The position numbers and the translations under genes were made by a program. A stretch of 64,000 nt of DNA. Source: Planoprotostelium fungivorum. Its lineage: Eukaryota; Evosea; Variosea; Cavosteliida; Cavosteliaceae. The stretch lies in NCBI GenBank assembly GCA_003024175.1, contig MDYQ01000037.1, forward strand, positions 96,712 to 160,711. The letters are read 5' to 3'. Shown one piece after another: positions 57,503-64,000 of this stretch (position 1 is its first letter; the number at the start of each line of letters is the position of its first letter). The notes below the pieces were generated by a model. It made no database searches, was not told the origin of the DNA, and saw nothing but the letters and a program-made list of their open reading frames with translations.

Positions 57503-58969
57503 ATGCTGATTAACAGAGTCGCTCTACTCTATAATACTACGCATGCACCCATTCCTGTAACACATCGATGTCGTTGGTACACCACGGCAGTCGATGGTCA
57601 GACAACCAAAAAGAACAAGCCACTATCGAAGAACAAGGAGAAAGCTCTGGCAAAAGAGAGATTGCAATTGGAGAAGGCAACAAACGCTTTCAATACTCTT
57701 TACACCGACATGTACGGAGCTGAGAGGTGATATTTGTGAAATACGATTGGATATCCATCCTCATAGGTGGAACAAACTATACGAGTCCTTACTGCAGCCT
57801 GGGCGTCATTGTTGTATGATCAACAGGTAAATTGAATGAAAGAAGAGAATCTCAAATCATACCCAGATATTCAAACGAAGAACAAATGAACACTACAGTC
57901 AAGAGACTACAAAAACTGGAGAAAGTCGAACACATCAACACACTTGCCTACACCAGTTCTGAGAGATTCCCTCAGCCTCCCAAGGTGAGATGGTATAATG
58001 TCGATGCGCGACTGTGGAGGCCAATCATCTGATGGTGAACCAGGACCATCGAGGGCTATCCATCTATTATCCCCTCGATGCAGCTTCACTTTTGGTCGTT
58101 GATGCCCTTCGATTAGAACCAGGTGAACGAGAGAGAAGAGGAGTGTTGAGAGGGAATAGATCATCAAGTGCTGGACATGTGCGCTGCGCCGGGAGGGAAG
58201 ACAGTAGGCATAATGCAACACCTATCCAATCCATCAGCCTCTCTCACTTCCAATGAGATCTCCCCGGATCGTCTCCGCAGATTGAAACAAGTCCTCAGGG
58301 ACTATCTCGGTGACGAAGTATTGCCATTCACCCATTCATCATCTCTCTCAACCGTTCTGATGTAGAGATCTAGTATCGGCAACGTGTGACGGTTACCAGG
58401 CGAGATGCCATGCATTGGCGTGAAGAAGAAAAGTGAGTTGATCATCCACCATGAATATCATCTTCATGGAATGTACAAGGGATGAGGTGACATATACTGA
58501 ATGAAAACAGATATCATCGAGTCTTATTGGATGCACCTTGTTCAGCAGAGCGCCATCTGCTGAGAGATGCCGACGAACTATCGAAGGTGATCAGAATATG
58601 AAACGGAAGATGATCGTGTATACAGTGGACACCGAAGCGTACGAGCACGTTATACAAGGAGCAGGTAGTGATGTTGAAATCTGCGTTGAGAGCTGTGCGC
58701 GTTGGAGGATTAGTGGTGTACAGTACGTGCAGTATATCAAACAAGGAGAACGATGCCGTAATCGAAAGAGTTCTAGACAAGTCCAAGGTGAATGCAAAGG
58801 TATACGTGTCTCATGTGATTGCACTAATGGAAGAAAGGTCATCAAGAAGGAGTGGAAGGTGGGAGAGCAGACGACACATGGATGGGCTGTACTGCCAGAT
58901 CGTTCTGATGGATGGGGACCCATGTATTTCTCTGTTCTCGAGCGTCTGCCTGATGACCCTTCACAATAA
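57503..58969 (+). CDS. NSUN3/4-like mitochondrial RNA m5C methyltransferase
   Basis: About six exons. The N-terminus MLINRVALLYNTTHAPIPVT resembles a targeting sequence, and a basic region follows (KNKPLSKNKEKALAKERLQ). The domain includes YPLDAASLLVVDALRLEPG, VLDMCAAPGGKTVGIMQHL (SAM-binding), EISPDRLRRLKQVLRDYLG, RRDAMHWREEEK, HRVLLDAPCSAERHL (the PCS motif, one catalytic Cys) and VVYSTCSISNKENDAVIERV (the TCS motif, second catalytic Cys). It ends HGWAVLPDRSDGWGPMYFS. The family makes 5-methylcytosine in mitochondrial rRNA (NSUN4) or tRNA-Met (NSUN3); the exact target is not decided by sequence. It ends 60 bp before the NAD kinase start. Confidence 0.92.
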
Positions 58970-59029
58970 GAATCTACCCCACTATCGTTTTCTTCTATTT
59001 AGTTCTACAACGAAGGGTCGCCAGACCGA

Positions 59030-60608
59030 ATGGAATTTCTGCGCACGATGAAGGTCACACTCGACACGGAAGACATTCTTCACGATCTCACGATATTATT
59101 TGCTATCTTCTTAGTGTATATCACGTTTCAACACCGTGCTTGGATCACGTCCGTTATCTCTCGTTTCACCACAACTTCCACAACAAGGAAGCCTTCTTCA
59201 ACACCTAAATCTAACAGGCGTAAAGGTTTGTTCATAAAGAAATCAACATTGACATGAAAAGAAGACGAAGTCTCGTCCAACAACAAGGACAAGAAAGGAT
59301 CCAGAGTCGGTATCAGACTGACTGGTGTGGACGAGAACGAAGAAAAGAAAACAGAGACGGACACAAACAGATGCAAAGGGGAACATCAGTCCTCCATCGA
59401 GAAAAGTGATTACGAGATTCTGTATAGGAAGCCTCCATCCAAGGTGAGGTTTATTAATCACTGTAAACGTGTTGGGTGGTTGAGCGACCATCAGATACGA
59501 CTGGAGTGGGATTCTAGACCCACTAAGATATACGTCATCAAGAAATGGCACGATGACACTGCCACTAAATCTCTGGCTGAATTATCCAAGTGAGGATGTA
59601 TATTCGAAACATCTGAGACCAGAACAGATGGTTGATGGATGAGCGTTCGATCACCGTCTACGCAGATAAAGACGCACTGAAAGATCTACCACAACTGAGT
59701 AACATCGAAGAATGTGAGAAGGAGAGTGAAATTGAAGAGTGATCGAGACAGTGGAGGATGCGTCACACCACATTGATCTCATCTTGTGCCTTGGGGGAGA
59801 CGGGACTGTATTGCACGCGTGCTCCTTGTTCGAGGAGAACGTGCCTCCCATCGTGGCATTCAATTTTGGATCGATGGGCTTCTTGACCCCTTTTGAGTTC
59901 AAGAGATACAAAGAAGACTTGAACAGTGTCCTAGAGGGTCAATGTTACGCAAAGATCAGGCTCCGTCTAGAGTGCTCTGTCGTCGATGAGTCTGGGAACA
60001 CAACTCAGAGTGAGTCGAATCCATCGCTCAGTTAAGATAGATTGACGAGAGCAGCCCATCAGGTGTTTAACGAAGTCGTCTTAGACCGAGGAAGCAGTCC
60101 TTATCTCTCTTCCCTCAATTGTTACTGTGACGATCGCATGATCACGAACGTTCAGGCGGACGGGTGAGAAAAGGAAGTGCAGTGAAGTGAATTCAAGTTG
60201 ACAGTGTCATTGTGGCCACTGCAACAGGATCGACCGCCTACTCGTTGTCCGCTGGAGGATCACTGATTCACCCCCAACTACCAGCCATGCTATTCACCCC
60301 CATCTGTCCTCACTCTCTCTCCTTTCGTCCCGTGGTGATGCCCGCTTCCGTCACCCTCAAGATCGAGGTCCCCTCTGATTCCTCTGCTTCTGCCTTCGTT
60401 TCTTTTGATGGAAGACACAGAACAGAGCTCTCCAAGGGCATGTCCGTCTCCATCAAAGTGTCCAATTGGCCTGTGCCCAGTGCGTGATCATCCTCATCTT
60501 CCACTCATCATCACAGCGGTGGTTCGCACCATGGAGATTGGCGATTGGTTTCATTCCCTGGCCGTGCATCTCAACTGGAATCAAAGGGTGCAGCAGAAGA
60601 GCAAATAG
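59030..60608 (+). CDS. NADK: NAD kinase with possible N-terminal membrane segment
   Basis: About seven exons. Kinase motifs: TKIYVIKKWHDDTATKSLAE, LILCLGGDGTVLHACSLFE (the GGDGT phosphate-binding loop), VAFNFGSMGFLTPFEFKRY, LNSVLEGQCYAKIRLRLEC, FNEVVLDRGSSPYLSSLNCY, NVQADGVIVATATGSTAYSL (NAD-binding) and FVSFDGRHRTELSKGMSVSI. It phosphorylates NAD+ to NADP+. Before the domain, MEFLRTMKVTLDTEDILHDL is followed by a hydrophobic stretch (TILFAIFLVYITF), then basic and acidic linkers, so a membrane anchor is possible. Cytosolic NADKs usually lack one. The start at 59030 is the first ATG in the exon; MKVTLDTEDI seven codons later is an alternative. Confidence 0.9.
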
Positions 60609-60740
60609 ATCATTCAAATGGTTTATACAATTCTCTTCATCTCGAGTTCAATCGATCACTGCACATCTCCCTCGGCTTCTGTGAACTTGATTGCTGCTTG
60701 TCTGTGCTTCGTCAACCGGATTGCGATGGGCATCATCGGA

Positions 60741-61724
60741 TCACCTTCTCCGCAGGTAAACCAGACCGACAGCCAAGAGGAGCATGAGCATACACGTGAC
60801 ACCTACGATAACGATGATGATGAATTCTGGTGGAACGCTGCTGACGGAGCCTTTGAGAAAACGATAGGGGGTGATGCATCGATCTGTGGGGTAGTCGTTC
60901 GTGGGATCGTCATCGAAGTAATATGCACAGGCCGCCAGATTATCCAAAAAACTGTTCCGAGCCACAAAGGTCACGTTCGAGAAAAAGTCAGCCATGCGAG
61001 GGAAAAGCTGCACCCCTGGTAGGCCGTTGTTGTTGGCCACATAGATTGTTCCGCTTCTACTGTTATAGCTACCGATTGATATGAATCTATAAACAGTCAT
61101 AGACGAATCAAAAAGAACGATCACGTTGATGAGTTGCAGGCATGGTATATATCGACGCAGGAGTCCGGACATAAATAAGGCAGCAGTTGTCCTGATCCTA
61201 TACCAGGGTGACACGGTGAACATACAAAAGGTAATATTGCATCTAGACACCTGGCCGCATTCAGATCACAAATGCCGTTGACTCACTGCTGCTCCAAAAT
61301 TCCGCTGAGTGAATTCGAGGTAATCTTCGCCAAATTAAATAATTGGTCAGTTGCTGCTGGCTGACAACATGTGAGAGAGTTGTACTGATTGCAATATCCT
61401 AGAGAAGCAGATCTTGGTGCTTTGTCGATGAGGCCGCCGTATAGAAAGTTAGAACCCGTGCAGATCAGCTCATTGCGCAAGCAATATAACCCCATTGTTA
61501 CATTATTATTGTTGACTAATGCCTGGCACTCGGTTCCATCTGGACATTCATAACAATATCGAGAATTTGCTACGTCGAATCCACACGATGGTCCATATAC
61601 AGGATCGACGGGGCACACTGCAAAAAGTTCCGTGAGTAGATTAGCTAGACTTCTTACCATTTTGTGAAAAGACTGAACAAACCAATAGCCAAATGGGACA
61701 CACGAACAGCAGTGGTAGCCTCAT
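60741..61724 (-). CDS. Folate-receptor-like Cys-rich type I membrane protein
   Basis: Four exons. MRLPLLFVCPIWLLVCSVFS is a signal peptide. The Cys-rich ectodomain reads YGPSCGFDVANSRYCYECPD, NVTMGLYCLRNELICTG, YCNQYNSLTCCQPAATDQLF, ILPFVCSPCHPGIGSGQLL and LCPDSCVDIYHACNSS. The pairs CNQY...TCC and the C-x-x-C groups match the folate-receptor/riboflavin-binding fold (family 'C.W...SCC'). It then reads YNSRSGTIYVANNNGLPGVQ and ends in a membrane anchor (PPEFIIIVIVGVTCMLMLLL) with RRR on the cytosolic side. It is head to head with a related gene at 61795. The bound ligand is unknown. Confidence 0.8.
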
Positions 61725-61794
61725 ATAGCACGGCGATCTGCAACAAGAAAATTGATCCTAATTATAGTCGACGAAAAGCGACGCACAATCATCG

Positions 61795-62628
61795 ATGGAA
61801 CCCGTCATCAGGATATTGACTGTATTTGTATTCTATCAAGGATGCACTGGCCTATCCTCTTTCTATCAAGCGAATGATTTCACCACTCTTCCTGTGACCT
61901 GGTTCAATTTCTCCTCCAGCATAAGCCCTTCCAGCACGTAAGTTAGTTATCGTGAACTGCTGAGCCCTGACAAGTATTAGAGTATGTATCTATCCTACGG
62001 GGAATAAGGGTCAGCAACCTCAGCCGGTGAGTAGAGTAATTATGTATCATATTCTCAGTGAGTTAGGCCTCTTTGACGTTTTGCACACAATACAGCAGCA
62101 AGACATGTTGCTCTGCTGATTACGCTCAATGGATAGACAGCGAGAGTCAGTTGTCCACTATATACGGAAGTCAGTGCAGTAGTCTATTACGATCATTGGC
62201 GTGCTCTGTCTGCAATCCTCTCGTTGGTCTGGGACAATACGATTTTACCCTTCCCTGCAAACCAATTTGTAATCAAATTTGGGACAGCTGCGGATCAACA
62301 GGAGTAGAGCGATATGGTAAGTGGAACATTTATAGACAAAAATTCACCACAAGTAGTTTATCCATTCAATTCATCCTCAAATGCCGTCGGCTACATCGTG
62401 GGAGGATCGAACTCCGTTGGCGCAGCCAACAATTATTTTTCAGTTGAAGAGTGGTTCTCCAGTTATCTACTTGCTCCTCCAGGTACCAGAAATTGCTACA
62501 AATGGTACGACAGCACATTTGACTCCTCCAATCTGACAAATTGCTACTCCTTTAACAACACACCGAAGCTGGTCGTTTCGTATCAATTAGCATTCATCCT
62601 GGTTGCTTTTATTCTATCGATCATGTAA
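61795..62628 (+). CDS. Folate-receptor-like Cys-rich GPI-anchored protein
   Basis: Four exons. Signal peptide MEPVIRILTVFVFYQGCTG. The ectodomain contains SLTFCTQYSSKTCCSADYAQ, IYGSQCSSLLRSLACSVCNP and LPCKPICNQIWDSCGS, again the folate-receptor pattern, with the CTQYSSKTCC block equivalent to CNQYNSLTCC in the divergent neighbour. It continues with VVYPFNSSSNAVGYIVGGSN, EEWFSSYLLAPPGTRNCYKW and ends in a hydrophobic tail (LAFILVAFILSIM) without following basic residues, a GPI-anchor signal. The gap to its divergent partner is about 70 bp. Splice sites at about 61937-61980, 62026-62069 and 62314-62350 maintain the frame. Confidence 0.8.
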
Positions 62629-62633
62629 ATAAA
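62628..62633 (+). promoter_or_regulatory. AATAAA at the stop of the folate-receptor-like gene
   Basis: ATGTAAATAAAC: the hexamer begins at the last base of the stop codon. Confidence 0.5.
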
Positions 62634-62640
62634 CAAGGAA

Positions 62641-64000
62641 TTATACATGTCTTGAGATCAGCGAGAACGCAATGGTGACAAGAGGTAAGAGTATCCCAGG
62701 AAGAATGGTGTTGGCCGTGCTGAAAGTGTTGAAGAAGATATAAGCAGAGGGTCGACTTGTGCCAAGAGCATTAATGGCCTGTACACGAGCTCGATAGGTT
62801 TTAGCTTATAAGTGTCAGCTGACAGATAATATACAATTTCTTACCGTAACCAAGAGTGATACTAGCGTTGAGAGTATTGTCCCCAAAAGCTATCTGACTG
62901 TTGATCTCGATGGTGTAATTGGTAATAGGGGAGCCTCCTGGGTTGATGGGCGGCCTCCAATAAAAAGTGGCCGAATTGACGTTGACATTGACAGTCAGAT
63001 TTCTTGGGGGACCAGGTTCTGGATCGATATAAACGATTCAAATCGATGCAAAGCAAAGTACAACTGACCTCTTGGTCTTCCAGTTGTCACCAATAAGCTA
63101 GAAGAATAAGGAGATTGTCGATCAGCATAGAAATTGTTGGCATTGATGGAGACATTATACGTCGTGAGAGGAGCCAAGCCGTCTATCAACTCCTCGTAGT
63201 CAGCGTCCGATTAGCCATCAAGTTCTCACTTGTATAAGCGATGCGTCATTGGTGAACGATTCAACAGTTGGAAGTCCTATGCTATAATTGCCTGGTATGA
63301 ACTGAACAACGGTAGTTGAATTGTCTGCATTGGTGATCGTTGAGTTTGGACAGTTTGGTACGTTGCCCCCAAGACTACAATTCGAGGCGTCCAGATACGC
63401 AACCGGGGTGAACTGGATGGTATAACCGCAGACGCAACTAATTCTGTTCAGATACGTATGAGCGATCAAGCCACACCTCGAAGGCTCATTCCAGGCTAAT
63501 TGTACGGTCGTGGCTGTAGTCATAGTGGGATCTGGACCAAGTCTGAGATTTGATGGCGATGTTGGATCTGATGTGTTTCAATATTGAGCGGATGAAAAAC
63601 ATTCACTATTTGTCAAGCAGCTTGGCAAGCCCGACACAGACGCCTTATCTCCAGGGTGAGATGTAGACAACCGTCTTGGTGTGGTACCGACGGTCCAGAT
63701 GCAGCACGGGTCTCCTTTGAGATATTTCAGTTATAAACTGTCTTTTATGTTCGTTCACCAAGTTCCAAACCGTTATACTCTCCATCTCCATCTGAATCAT
63801 CTGTGCATAGATTGACCGACCAAGAATTATATTCCTGTTGTAGATCTTTTCCTGGATAGGGTTAACTTGATAGTTGTTGCACTCTTACCCCATTGATTTG
63901 CATTGTTATTATCGGAAGCTAACGGTCCACAAGAATTATGGCCCGAGGCTTGGCACGTATTATTGGAGGCTGTGCAACCTGTGGCTGAGGATTGAGAAGA
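62641..64000 (-). CDS. Temptin-like / fibronectin-III surface protein (5' end outside window)
   Basis: Minus-strand gene that runs off the right edge. The visible N-terminal part is cysteine-rich (TGCTASNNTCQASGHNSCGP), then reads NSWSVNLCTDDSDGDGEYNG, LELGDPCCIWTVGT and RRLSTSHPGDKA, the temptin Cys/Cys domain (DSDGDG...ELGDPCC.W...SHPG). Fibronectin type III units follow: VQLAWNEPSRCGLIAHTY, LAPLTTYNVSINANNFYADR, and PPRNLTVNVNVNSATFYWR followed by PPINPGGSPITNYTIEI and YRARVQAINALGTSRPSA. The C-terminus is hydrophobic (ILPGILLPLVTIAFSLI), fitting a GPI signal. Temptin domains occur in secreted attractin-associated proteins; an adhesion or signalling role is inference. It is convergent with the folate-receptor-like gene, 12 bp away. 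Confidence 0.82.

Overview
The window comes from a compact eukaryotic nuclear genome with many short introns (about 30-100 bp, mostly GTGAG...AG) and gaps of often under 150 bp between genes. Extracellular families resembling those of amoebae (temptin, folate-receptor-like and beta-helix proteins) sit beside orthologues of animal proteins (SMN, LAMTOR2, METTL16, lipase maturation factor). This mix suggests a free-living amoebozoan, perhaps a protostelid such as Planoprotostelium; that assignment is inference. All gene models were spliced by eye from frame, splice motifs and family similarity, so exon edges are approximate.

Layout. 1-10.7 kb: FERM-domain protein (runs off the left edge), METTL16 U6 RNA methyltransferase, secreted beta-helix protein, small lysine-rich protein, TetX/PHBH-type FAD monooxygenase and three unrecognised small genes. 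10.8-20.8 kb: CDC7 kinase, secreted histidine phosphatase, ribosomal protein L23, protein tyrosine phosphatase, an orphan, LAMTOR2, a Tudor-less SMN and a single-exon kinase. 21-30 kb: penta-EF-hand protein, lipase maturation factor, RSZ-type SR splicing factor, a decayed Ty3/gypsy reverse-transcriptase fragment and a KUP/HAK potassium transporter. 30.6-38.6 kb: a Ser-rich surface protein, two divergent S28 serine peptidases (one fused to mucin-like and cysteine-rich modules), a 21-bp tandem repeat and an AlkB-like dioxygenase. 38.8 kb: a 124-bp MITE-like element. 40-48.4 kb, a metabolic block: succinyl-CoA ligase alpha, SKP1, a single-chain BC-BCCP-CT acyl-CoA carboxylase and a lipoyltransferase. 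48.5-64 kb: LRR receptor kinase with a tyrosine-kinase-like catalytic loop, mitochondrial ABCB half-transporter, mitochondrial NSUN-type RNA methyltransferase, NAD kinase, two divergent folate-receptor-like proteins and a temptin/fibronectin-III protein that runs off the right edge.

Functional themes: mitochondrial metabolism (succinyl-CoA ligase, lipoylation, biotin carboxylase, ABCB, NSUN), RNA processing (METTL16, SMN, RSZ) and a large secreted or GPI-anchored surface repertoire. The least expected items are the eukaryotic single-chain acyl-CoA carboxylase, the mucin-linked S28 peptidase, the receptor kinase, and poly(A) signals that touch or overlap stop codons.
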